The translations under genes were made by a program, and so were the position numbers. Positions 1 to 8,713 of a stretch of DNA of 16,877 nt are shown here, one piece after another. The notes below the pieces were generated by a model. It was given only the letters and a program-made list of their open reading frames with translations, did no database searches and was not told where the DNA came from. The DNA is from Cudoniella acicularis (lineage: Eukaryota; Ascomycota; Leotiomycetes; Helotiales; Helotiaceae): assembly GCA_013054445.1 (NCBI GenBank), contig JAAMPI010001264.1, forward strand, positions 1 through 16,877, given 5' to 3'. Each line of letters begins with the position of its first letter. The first letter of the stretch is position 1.

Positions 1-254
1 GGAGTCTTTACCTAGGCGTCTTCTTTTCCTAACTCCCCTTTATTATCTTATCTTTCTTTAAGTAAGTCCTCGACCTCTTTAATATCTATAGCCCGCTTCG
101 GCTTAGTATAGTCTCTTAATACGAGCTTTAAAGCTGTTCGCCAAGGCTTACTAGCGCCGCTAGCGCTCCTGCGGAGCCTTCTAGCTCTACTAGTAAGCCT
201 ATTAGCTCACGACGCTTCTAAGCTCGCCCTGCGAGGCTGTTGACTATACTATAA
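1..254 (-). other. RIP-altered repeat DNA with a degenerate minus-strand reading frame
   Basis: The sequence is rich in TA and poor in CA/TG. On the minus strand one frame reads from about 254 to the left edge with only a few breaks (TGA, TAA, TAG). It has an Arg/Ser-rich part followed by a mixed-charge helix-like stretch (PKRAIDIKEVEDLLKER). The breaks look like RIP-made stops in an old transposon protein, but I do not recognise the family. The frame continues beyond the window edge. This is a weak call, because biased base composition alone can produce long frames. Confidence 0.25.
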
Positions 255-350
255 GTCCGTAAATCACGTTATTTATCCGTAAGTCACGTGAATCGTCCGC
301 AAGCTACGTAAAATCGTCCGTAAGCCACGTGAATTGTCCGTAAGCTTAGT
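255..350. repeat. Five-copy ~20-bp tandem repeat containing CACGTG
   Basis: The word GTCCGTAAG or a close variant starts at 255, 275 (ATCCGT), 295, 316 and 336, giving a period of 20-21 bp. The middle of the unit is CACGTG in two copies (285-290 and 326-331). In the others it is a mutated form (CACGTT, TACGTA, TTAGTA) that differs mainly by transitions typical of RIP. It lies in repeat DNA left of the Helitron gene. It may be a subterminal repeat of a transposon; no function is shown. Confidence 0.7.
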
Positions 351-560
351 ATTATAGACGCGACTTAAATAGCGATTATTAGTAAATAAACAATAGCGTA
401 GGTTAGTATTATCTATAAGCTACTATATCCGACCGCGGATTCCCTTGATCTTTCTTTTCTTTTTCTCTTTAGCACTACTTCTAAATAAGCAAAGTAAGTT
501 ATATCTACCCTTTTAGCTTCTTTCTTATAGACTAACTACTAATATTTACGGTCTATAGTA

Positions 561-1440
561 TATCGTAACTAACTACTACCGCTGCCGCTACTGCCACCTT
601 CGCCGCCGCCGCCCTCACCGCCGCTACCTACGGTGCTAGCCCTACTGCTACACCTGCTACACTAATTCTCCCGGCCCTACCTCCCCTCCCTCCTCGACCC
701 ACCGCCGCTATAGCCTCTCTCGCTAGGCTAGTCCCGGTCCGTTCTGCTGTCTTATGCCCCGGCCGTACTAGCACTACCACTAGGCCTATAAACCTAGAGG
801 CATTACTTAGCTAACTTGTTAGTCAAATCAATAACCCTAAATATACTTACTATACTCGTGGGTCTAGGGTATAGGTTACGTATATGTCAGTGGCTAGCTT
901 CTTTAGTAGAAGCTATACTAATTACTATTATAGTAGTAAAGGAGCTCGCTACTCTCTCTATAAGTGATACTTTTAAATATCTCTTCTTGATTTTCGGACC
1001 GTGACTAACCTTTACGGACTATAGGCGTCGCTGCCCCTACTACCCCTGCCGCCCCTGCCGCCCGCCGCCCCTCTCGCCCCTCTCGCTCTTCTCGTCCGCT
1101 TCGGTAGGTCGCGCCTGTCCGTCGTATAGTTGACCGGGTCGCTCCCGGTAGAGTCTAAGTCGGTAAGTGATGTTTAAATCCTTTACGAGCTATCCTAACC
1201 CTTTATAGTCGTCCCCTACCGCCGCACCCCTACCGCCCGCGCCCGCGCCCTCGCCCGGCTCTACTAAGAGCTAGCTAAGCTTTATACCGAGGAAGCCGAA
1301 GAGTTAGAGGAAGGAGAGAGGAGATTTTAGGATAGGCTAGAGAGTAAAGAGGCGGAGGAAGAAGAAGAAGAGGAGGAGGAGGGGGGGGAGGAGGAAGAAG
1401 AGNAGAGAGGCCTAGTAGAGGCGAGCNCTAAGTTTTAAAA
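561..1440 (+). pseudogene. Degenerate plus-strand reading frame, Ala/Pro/Thr-rich start and Glu-rich end, unknown family
   Basis: One plus-strand frame reads through this stretch with stops that are mostly TAA/TAG, as RIP would make from CAA, CAG or TGG codons. The beginning is a GCC/ACC-rich Ala-Thr-Pro stretch (about 586-780). The middle is ordinary-looking (for example PINLEALL, then QINNPKYTYYTRGSR). The end, about 1285-1425, is a very acidic tail of runs of Glu that stops at TAA near 1438. N positions at 1403 and 1427 suggest it belongs to the same collapsed repeat family as the Helitron, perhaps as a second gene or captured sequence. I do not recognise the protein. It could also be a compositional artefact. 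Confidence 0.25.
1354..1410. repeat. 57-nt purine-only tract (GAA/GAG repeats with a G8 run)
   Basis: The plus strand is only A and G here (one N at 1403): GGA/GAA triplets, then eight or more G around 1380-1388. In the plus frame it would encode the Glu-rich tail of the degenerate protein. Tracts like this can form triplex DNA and are prone to replication slippage and miscounted homopolymers. Confidence 0.8.
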
Positions 1441-1661
1441 CCTATTAAGGGTCCCTTAGATAGGGGTATATGATTGATTATAGGCTAGGAACAAAAAGCT
1501 ATTGCTTACGGAACAACTATCTCTATAATTAAAGGTCAAAACGTAACTTACGGGTCGTTATAGGCGTCTAGAGCCGCTTACGGATCAGTACCTAGGCCGC
1601 TACTTACCTGATCTCGTCCGTAAACTCCTAGTAGATCTTTAGACCGCTCGTAAGATAAATC

Positions 1662-3045
1662 TTATAGTATTTCCGGCCAAACTATATTAATAGTCTTATT
1701 AGACTTAGGTAGTAGAAGTATATATAAGCTATCTACGGACGACACCCTCGAGACCGTAATATAGAACTGACCGTAAGAGAAAACCGGCGTTCGTAAATTA
1801 ACCCCTACCTTCTCAAACGATTGCCCTTATAACTTGTTTATCGTTATCGTAAAGTAAAGACGAACCGGGAACTGTTTACGGGTTAAGGTAAACGTTAGAT
1901 CCTTCTCTCCGGACGAAAGCCTAATCCGCGGGATCGTCCGTAACTGCCCGTCAAAGTCTCCTCCTATTAAACGACCCTCGATATAATACTTTCGCAAGCT
2001 TATAATTACTATACGAGACCCGTTATATAGACCCTCCTTTAGATAGAGGTTCCGTAAGAGCATTACAGGCATACTAACTTTTAGCGTTAGCTTTAACGGA
2101 GGGAGAGAAGGTAGATCGATACTTTATAAGTGCTCTACGGGCAGTTCCTCTATATCCCCCCCCCTCGTCTAGATCCGTAGAGTCGATCGAATNAAACGTC
2201 TNTAAAGGACCCGGGAAAGAGCTTANGATAATATGATTTAGCTCNNTAACTGACTNATTTAGAGTAGANAGGATAACTCGACCNTTAAAGGTAGTTAGAT
2301 CGGTNACGGACCGCGAGAGTATTTCCGGGGGGTAGATCTTACGGATNAGGTCGAGAACGTCCTACGTCTNTNAAATATACGCGNGGAGTTCGATCGGGCC
2401 ANANAGCTTAGNGGTAAACGATAAGCTGCTGATCNACTATATAAAGGCTTGATCTTAAGGACTNGTCGCGTTGCGGACCCGTATATTCGTCCGTAAGTAG
2501 AGTCGATNAAGTCGGGGCCAGACGAACGACCGTTNAAGGCATGCCTTTACGATCTCGGCCCGTGAGCCTTNAGGGACAACCGGTAAGATCTGAGTAAAGT
2601 CGCCTNNNAGAAGGAACGGAACCCCCCCGAAAAGAAGCTCGTCNNAAACGGACCGTAAGTCGACAAAGAGGCGGTNGACGACCTNAAAACAGTACTTGTG
2701 TTNTATNGGTACCTCGTCCTAGATAATCAGGTCAACCTTACGTAGCTCGNCCGCGAGCAGACTTGACTTGGAAATCGAGCTTACGGACGTCTCGTTTAGG
2801 TTAATCNGAATCTTNAACTGCGAGTGTNAGGTCTGTCCGTTAGGTAGAAGGAGGGCCGNAATCCCGGTCGAGGCAACGTAGAGAACCCTNTTCCCTTNGC
2901 TACGGAAGTAGTNGTAGAGCGTCTGGTAGAGGAAGGTCTTCCCCGTCCCCCCCCGGACCTTNGAGATAGAAGTNGGCGGTTTNCGGATCGTCCGTAACCC
3001 GTTNCGTAATCGTCTNAAAGCACGCTTCCTGATCGACGTTTAACC
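1662..3045 (-). other. Pif1-like helicase domain of the Helitron protein
   Basis: LNVDQEACF precedes FYL-x-GPGG, and after a +1 shift at the G8 run comes TGKTFLYQTLY, together a Walker A motif. LII-stop-DEV follows: the stop TAG at 2719-2721 replaces the Trp usual in this family (TGG to TAG), next to the Walker B acidic pair. The C-terminal helicase motifs (MLLRNL at about 2050; GQFYITVSRVSSVDSLYI at about 1760) are easily read. Six in-frame TAA/TAG stops and two G-run shifts make this domain non-functional in this copy. Confidence 0.85.
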
Positions 3046-3969
3046 GGCTCCGNATATCGTCCGCAATCCGTCGACTAATCGCTTNATNATCTTNCCGGAC
3101 GATAGATTCNTNAANATTCGACNAATNAAAGGTGTTTTCGGGCANGGAGACGTCCGTNAGGGACNGTTNCTGATCCGNAAGGCCTCGAGCGATCAACNAN
3201 AGCCCGTAATCGTAGTNTNGGTTAGCGAGAGCTAAGGGAAAGGAGACGGGCGTAATCGAGAGCCGGTGCCGGAGATNATCGNAGAAGGACTCGCGATAGC
3301 GGTTCNAGATCTCTAAGGGGTCCGCAATTAGCTNCTNGCGGAGGCCCGTCAGAAAGAGCGTCCGNAAGCCACGCCNAAGAGTAAAGAGAATCGCCTCGTN
3401 AAAGNAGTNATACCACTCGTGATCGTCTTCGGCTAGGCCACGGGCAATACAGGCCGCTTNGTATNTAGGGTAACGGATGCCATCCGCGAAGTAGAGCTCG
3501 TCAAAGGACCGTNGACCCCGGACNGTCGTAAGAAGGAGCCGTAGATAGTATCGCTCACCCGAAACAGGATTNNAGTGATACATNCGGCCGATCGTCACGC
3601 CTTCTAACCGTTNACGTCTCTCCNACGTNNAGGTCTTNGGTTTCCACGTAAAGTNGGCCGGAAACTCCGAGTAGACGTACTCACGGCCGTCCGCAAACTG
3701 CTCGTTATAAAGAAAGAAGGCCATNAGCTTCGAACGGGTNCTNTNAGCCTTCTCCGCNANCTNNGAGNCCGTAAGATCGTCCGNAAAGTAGACNGTNTGN
3801 TGNCCTTNNAANTGAACNGGNAAGTGNTCNACNGGCGGCCATTCNTGATGNGTCGGGAACTNAAANATACGCNANANCGCCTCGGNAGGNCNAATATATC
3901 GACCGGAAACGTAACGGGTGANCTNNTCGTCCGTAGAGCTCACNACGGCCGTCGTACGGTCCGANCCCT

Positions 3970-4660
3970 TATACACATANTTNTNNATATACTTTACGGC
4001 CTNNACCGTNNCGCACACCTCGANGTTNATNTNANAGNNNTACTTCNGTAAGAGNAANNGGTTATACGGNACGACCNAGCGGTTATCANGGACGACCGTC
4101 TCNNTNGGGNANCCNGGTTTACGGACCGTAAANNTNTCCCCGTTNTCNCGNCGGCGGTANTNAGGGTAACNGTCTTCGTNNACNACCGTCACGGGCGAGA
4201 ANNNCTTNGGGAAGTTCTTCTNACAACNTAANNGACTNGNNGGNAACNTACGGGCCATACACGGAGCNTTNGNNTAGTCGTCCCNACACGGNCCGTNAGN
4301 CATNTGACCCGTAACGATCNNNCGNANGTCGTCGCCCNACGANNNAGGGGGGAGCTCNNCACAGATNACCTCGTCGATACGCTCGGNCGTNAGGAACCGN
4401 NCNGCCGGCGTNAGCNATAGNAGAAGGTGNATATNTGGNAAGCNNCGCTTCTNGTACTCGATCGTATAGACGTGGGCTNGATACGGACCGANAANCCCCC
4501 CCCTTNAGGTCCNTAANNAGCTCCTTNNCCTTNAGACGAAANACACGGGCGATNAGGTCTNGCCGATCCGNNGGTTNCTGACCCGGAAGGAGGTTATTTA
4601 NNATCTCGGGCNAGTAGGGATTCGCGNTAAAGGTGATAAAGAAGGTCGGCTTTCCGAAAT
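3970..4660 (-). other. Rep (HUH/Y2) nicking domain of the Helitron protein
   Basis: Three Rep signatures lie in order. The first is GKPTFFITF followed by ANP and PE (about 4660-4610). The second is the metal-binding HUH site at 4427-4438, read as CCA-NAT-ATN-CAC, where C at the first N gives His and T gives Tyr. The third is the tyrosine site AVKY-x-x-x-YVYK at 3977-4000 with both tyrosines intact. In Helitrons this domain nicks and joins single-stranded DNA during rolling-circle transposition. The N in the first histidine codon means the copies in this genome may differ in catalytic competence. Confidence 0.8.
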
Positions 4661-6099
4661 NGCGAACGATAGCNATAGAGTCTTGAAAGAGCTNTTNNAT
4701 ANNGCGATCCCNACCCGTAAAGCTCGACNNGAGNACNACCTTCCGGCCGAGCTCGCGAAGATCGACGTCCGNAGCGACTAAGTNATCNTNTAACCNTCNN
4801 TAAACGTCNGNNCGGANCTTNTCTTGATTCTTNCGGATCNAATNNAGNGCNGTAGCCTNANAGGCCGNAAACGNATCTACNNAGTATTNCTNNAAGAGNC
4901 GGCNNGCGTAAAAGAGAGGCGAGAACTCTCNGNNACGGGTNTNTAANCGGTACCGGTAGAACTGGCGTTGCTCAAGACGGGTCCGGNNCCGTGNTTGACG
5001 GTCTTGTCGTANCTNNATNTCNTAGTGCNANCCGTAATCGCNANANGGGAAGAGGAGAACGTAGTNNAGAGGNATNTAAGNNGCGTGTGTCGGGNNNATA
5101 CGGGCGAGCGNNNGTTCNCNCNCNCGNGGGTTACGGACCGCAAGGACGATATCACGACGGGAGGCNCCGTCAAACTCGTCCGTAAGGATAGCCGCAACCT
5201 CGTTNCNCGTCGGGAGGTTCTCGCGACGACGATCCGCCCCGGACTCNATNATNAGACGNATCTNNNGGTTNAGGAGNAGTCGAAACTGGCTGCTTGCGGG
5301 TTCCGCTAAGCGCTCACGGGCNGTCTTATAGAGGNGNATAAACGGATTGTNGGCCGTAAGCATNTCTAAGAGCTCTAATAGGACCGTCCGATCTAGGGTN
5401 GGATAGCGGTCNATCCGTANNTCCGTGGCGTACTCGGGGTCGTAGAAGAAGAGCTGNGCAAAGGCNGGNGTNCGNCCGTCCTCGGTCCGNANCGGGCCTT
5501 NGAGGTGAAAGAGCTCGCCATNGATTTGAAAGCACTNGATCCCACCCNNNAGGCTGAGCCGNGTATCCTTNTTATAGCTAATCGAGGTAAANGCNAGCGC
5601 NGAGTTNTATTTGCGGATATCCTTNCGGAACCCACGGGCCCGNNGAGAGNCATCCGTGAAAAGNGTCCGTAGCGTAGTCGGGACGGGCNGTAANGGNTCT
5701 AACTGNCCNTCNCCTCGCACGCAGCAGGCNGGNAACTGCTNNTNCNGAAGNACCTGCTCGTCGATAAAGTNGAGGGCTTGGNAGAACTCGNATTCGTGGT
5801 NTAGCTCTCCNAGNNTATNTGNCNCCTNNGANGGATCGAATNGNGAGATAAAGGCCGCGGGGACGNTCGATTNCGTCCCTNGCCTCCGTCTCGCGGCGAA
5901 CCNGTGCCCGCTCTCGCCTTTCCGNGGCGATCTCAGCTGCTCGCGCGGTCCGNAAGGCCTCTNGCTGCTCGTCTNGGAGGNNNGGATCGATTCGNNGACG
6001 NNTCGCGGGCCGTGANGGCTCNAGACGTGTAGGNGCGGCCCGTNTACGGCCTGAGCGCGTCCGTAGAGGAGAATTAGGATCGACTTCTTGAAGGGGAGC

Positions 6100-6114
6100 G
6101 CGTCGCGTCGCGTC
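6100..6114. repeat. GCGTC x3 microsatellite at a Helitron frame break
   Basis: Three exact 5-bp copies. Upstream (minus strand) the zinc-finger frame applies; downstream the frame that reads LQEVDPNSPL and continues into the Arg-rich linker applies. Gain or loss of one 5-bp unit would account for the frame change. Confidence 0.5.
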
Positions 6115-6124
6115 CTAAGTCAAG

Positions 6125-6286
6125 TTAGGGGCTGTATATCGACTCTNAGGNNGCAGAAAGGGGGATNCNTACTCGACACCGCNNGCACTCACTATACGTA
6201 TGGCCCCGGCGGGGGTTGGTCGGGAAGTCCGATAGAGGGAGCGTTCGCTTACACTTCCTACACTTCTTCGAGAGAGAGGAATCCAT
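6125..6286 (-). other. N-terminal CxxC...CxxC zinc finger of the Helitron protein
   Basis: Starting at the ATG at 6284-6286, the first 38 residues contain Cys9, Cys12, Cys34 and Cys37 in a C-x2-C-x21-C-x2-C layout (KKCRKCKRTLPLSDF...). This is a probable zinc-binding finger that could contact DNA at the element ends. The frame then hits TAA at 6125-6127 (CAA to TAA would explain it), and coding resumes in another frame past 6100. Confidence 0.6.
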
Positions 6287-6288
6287 AA

Positions 6289-6305
6289 GGGGGGGGGGGG
6301 GGGGG
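6289..6305. repeat. 17-G homopolymer beside the Helitron start codon
   Basis: Seventeen consecutive G on the plus strand begin three bases right of the CAT that is the minus-strand ATG. They are followed by GGGG, GGGGG and G-rich purine sequence to about 6355. On the coding strand this is a C17 leader immediately before the ATG. Lengths of such runs are unreliable in assemblies. The plus strand could form G-quadruplexes. Confidence 0.85.
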
Positions 6306-6440
6306 AGGGGCAGGAATCTATAAGGAGAGAGAGGATATAATAGGGGGAGAGAAGACGTGAGGTTGAGATTAGATAAGCACGGAGGTACACGCGCCGAACC
6401 AATCAGGGGGGCTGAAATTCGCACTTTTCGGGACCACTCC

Positions 6441-6901
6441 GGCATTTAGTACCAATGTTATATAGATATAGATTTCAAGCTTTTTACCGAATGCATGCAT
6501 CTGCTTGATAGGGCATTTTCCGAGTGCCGCTAGTCAACTTTAACCTAACAGTGTACTGCAGTAGCAAAATCACTTAGCTTCGATGACTATAAACTACACG
6601 TTAATTATTGAATTGAAGTGAGTCTAAATCGCTGTCCTACTGTGGGCTCCTTACCACCTCCCAGACAACATGTTAGAAGTTGGTCATAACGACAGGTGCG
6701 CTCAGGTCATATTATGAGCATGAGGTTTGATCGATCACTCAATAGCTAGGATGAGTGGCCAGGGCATAAGCAATGAGGAATTTGACTCGATACCACTCTC
6801 GCAAGGCGAGGACACATACCGGTGGCTGTTGATTGGGGATTTTATCGCGCAATGGGGAGTCAGCCACTTTTTTCAAAGCAATTTTGATTCCGTTCTCAGA
6901 T
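6441..6901. other. Intergenic sequence between the Helitron and the flavin oxidoreductase 3' end
   Basis: Base composition is normal here (CA and TG frequent), so RIP has not spread into it. A short plus-strand frame from the ATG at about 6751 (start MSGQGISNEEF) runs to 6942 and overlaps the end of the neighbouring gene. It has no recognisable domain and no splice structure, and I regard it as chance. The 3' UTR of the minus-strand gene should lie just left of 6902. No RNA gene was seen. Confidence 0.5.
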
Positions 6902-8407
6902 TTATGAAGCTACGATCCCATACGGCTTCGCAACCTGGCTGAGGTCAACATACCCATACTCTCTCATCTCCTTGTCACCCGCCAGCTTTTTACCCCAAGC
7001 CTCCATATCTTTCATGAAGCCGTCAACATTGCTCTGATCGCTTAAGTCGATTGGTTCTTGGTCTTTGCCAATTTGTCGAATTTGGGTACCAGCCGCAACA
7101 TTTGTCAAGCCAAAATTGTTGTCATCGAGCTTGAGATGGATGGATCCTGTTACTTTGCCCTCCAGGATATCTCTGGGGAGATGAGGTTCTTGACAGGCGG
7201 GACGGGCAAGCCCAACGCCATCGACAGTGTCAAGAGCCTTAACCATAGCACCAACCGTCTTCAAACCGCCAGTAACGTAGGTCTTGGTCTTGGTGAGAGG
7301 CTTGACGATCTCCTCGGCGAATTCGATGAAAAATGATTCCCGCTTCTTGGTACTTTCTCTCTTGTGGACAAATGCTAACGACTCGTAAGTCCCTCCTGAC
7401 AACTCAATATAATCGAAGCGAGCTTTCTCTAACGCTTGGCATAGTCCTTTCGCGTCTTCGGGAGAAAAGCCCTTGTCTTGAAATTCAACCGAATTGATCT
7501 TAATGCCTACAATAAATTCTTTGGAGACGCGTTTACGGAGAGCATCGGCGATCTCCAAGATTAGACGTAATCGATTTTCGAGGGGGCCGCCATATTTGTC
7601 GGTTCTTTTGTTTGTCGAGGGTGAAAGAAATTGGGCCAGAAGATAACCGTGAGCCCCGTGAAGCTGGATTCCGTCGTAACCAGCCTTTTCGAGGTACTCT
7701 TCAACAAATTAGCACTATGACTTTTTATGGGGAAGGGAGCCAGTCGGAGCCGGGAAGTGAAACATCCTCTTACTGTGGGATATTGAGGGGGAGGGACAAA
7801 TAAATGAGTTTGCCTACCTGCTGCATGGGCAAATCCATTGATTATACGGTCGATTTCCTCTTGTGTAGCGGCGGTTGGTTTTGCGAATTTCATTCCCATC
7901 ACCTCCCCTGCTTGAGTCAGTTTCGTCCGATTTAAAGCATGTTGCATGCATACCTTCCAGCTGGACGTCAGATGCCGAAATGGGATTCTGCTGAATTCTG
8001 ATATCCACCTGGCGACCGGGATGGCTGACCTGACCGACGATGAGACTGCCATGTGCTATGGCAGCTTCTGCAAGCTCCTTGAATGCTTCAAACCGGGGCC
8101 CAGAAAATTCGGCCTCTCGAGGAATGATGAGATTTCCCATTGCCTCCAGCTGATCATACTCGATCATGATATTTCCGGTGAGAATCTGGCCAAAACCACC
8201 TTCGCCCCATCTCTTATAAACATTAATGAGGCTCTTTGACGGAATGCCGCGTGCCTTGAAGTCTTTTGGATCCCAAGAAGAGATTCGCTCGGTCATAGCA
8301 GCCTTAAGGAAACGATTCTTCGCTGTTCGGCCAGAGAATTCGAATTCCAGGGGTTTGCCCAGGAGCGATGCATCTGAGTTGTCGGAATGATATCTTTCTG
8401 GTGCCAT
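6902..8407 (-). CDS. Old yellow enzyme family NADH:flavin oxidoreductase (ene-reductase)
   Basis: FMN enzyme expected to use NAD(P)H to reduce activated C=C bonds; the natural substrate is unknown. Exons: 8407-7954, 7907-7818, 7698-6902, giving 446 aa. Introns 7953-7908 (46 nt, GTATGC...CAG) and 7817-7699 (119 nt, GTAGGC...AAG) restore one unbroken family-like protein. Features: [17 protein letters not shown] near residues 31-47 (FMN-side strand); [14 protein letters not shown]; the substrate-anion pair His195-x-x-His198 in [25 protein letters not shown]; and near the C-terminus [14 protein letters not shown], which fits the FMN phosphate site. The HxxH pair and the Tyr two residues later (Tyr200) resemble the YqjM-type class of OYEs. 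Its start faces RIB1 across 974 bp carrying two palindromes. RIB1 makes the flavin precursor, a sensible but unproven pairing. No frame damage was seen. Confidence 0.93.
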
Positions 8408-8565
8408 TTGTTATGTCTGGGCAACTGAAGGTGATGTGAAAAAGGATGAAAGGATGTCTGGCCACCACTTTATATTTCTCTTCACCTATTGAATGAATAG
8501 GAAAATGTTAATTCGAATATCAGGAGGGACAGCAAATAAGGACCTCAGTGTAACGTTTCTATAGT

Positions 8566-8588
8566 CACGTGATATGCGATATCACGTG
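8566..8588. promoter_or_regulatory. Perfect dyad of two CACGTG boxes upstream of the flavin oxidoreductase
   Basis: The arm CACGTGATAT (8566-8575) and its exact reverse complement ATATCACGTG (8579-8588) are separated by GCG. Each arm holds CACGTG, the E-box core bound by bHLH factors. It lies about 160-180 bp upstream of the oxidoreductase ATG and about 800 bp upstream of RIB1. A paired regulator site is a reasonable inference; the factor is not known. Confidence 0.6.
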
Positions 8589-8713
8589 GTAGTTGAGTTT
8601 AATCGTCAATTGAAGTGTCAAGTATATCAGGGTAGAAAGTTGTGTATTGGAAGTTGAGCACGCAGCTCACAAAAAGGAAACTATATGGCTATATAGGTGG
8701 TGGTTGATCACGA

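Larger units (their letters stand above)
1662..6286 (-). pseudogene. Helitron replication initiator-helicase (RepHel), multiply broken
   Basis: Reads from ATG at 6286 to a TAA at 1662-1664, about 1540 codons, which fits a full RepHel. Order: CxxC zinc finger (6286-6170); Arg/Glu-rich linker (6060-5870); Helitron N-terminal domain with FTSISY, GELFHL, NPF and DRRRENLPT (5865-5100); PTFFITF at about 4630-4650; HUH-type site at 4427-4438; two-tyrosine site at 3977-3991; Pif1-like helicase with GPGG/TGKT Walker A near 2947, and GMPVMLLRNL-like and PVFSYGQFYITVSRV-like helicase end motifs. Frame breaks: near the GCGTC repeat at 6100, near N 5866, at C8 4496-4503, at C8 2947-2954 and at C9 2156-2164 (plus-strand coordinates). 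In-frame stops at 2719, 2455, 2437, 2362, 2124 and 1827 are all TAG or TAA, as RIP makes. The long open stretches between 2900 and 5720 stay open only because many Q/stop codons are written with N. Confidence 0.88.
1403..6440 (-). mobile_element. RIP-inactivated Helitron DNA transposon
   Basis: The element is identified by the Rep-helicase gene inside it, which only Helitrons carry in this arrangement. Coding is on the minus strand, so the element's 5' end is on the right. Both ends are uncertain. On the left, collapsed-repeat N positions reach 1403. On the right, coding begins at 6286 and normal genomic composition resumes between about 6370 and 6440. Helitrons make no target duplication and have no terminal inverted repeats; they end in TC...CTRR next to a hairpin, inserted between A and T. 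I could not fix either end: one candidate 5' end on the minus strand is A|TCTAATCTC at about 6373, unproven. The copy is dead, with several stops and frame breaks. Confidence 0.8.

Noticed and set aside
586..650. GCC/GCT-rich stretch considered as a CRISPR-like or satellite array
   Set aside because: It is imperfect trinucleotide low complexity without regular spacers, and best read as an Ala/Thr-rich coding remnant.
1446..1458. Small palindrome TAAGGG-T-CCCTTA considered as the Helitron 3' hairpin
   Set aside because: The one-base loop is too small for a hairpin and the adjacent sequence lacks a convincing CTRR end at the right spacing.
255..5700. The words TCCGTAA and TTACGG recur throughout the left 6 kb and looked like a dispersed regulatory repeat
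   Set aside because: They occur in all codon frames as well as in noncoding parts. RIP turns several precursors (TTGCGG, TCACGG) into the same word while CpG is left alone, so enrichment by composition is enough. Only the regular array at 255-350 is kept.
2900..5720. Two long minus-strand open frames (about 530-550 codons) taken as intact separate proteins
   Set aside because: They are adjoining parts of one Helitron protein split by a G-run shift, and they are open only because N hides Gln/stop and other RIP sites. One also uses GTG as a start inside the coding sequence.
6727..6942. Plus-strand frame of 71 codons beside the oxidoreductase
   Set aside because: It overlaps the 3' end of a well-supported gene and has no domain, leader or splice signals.
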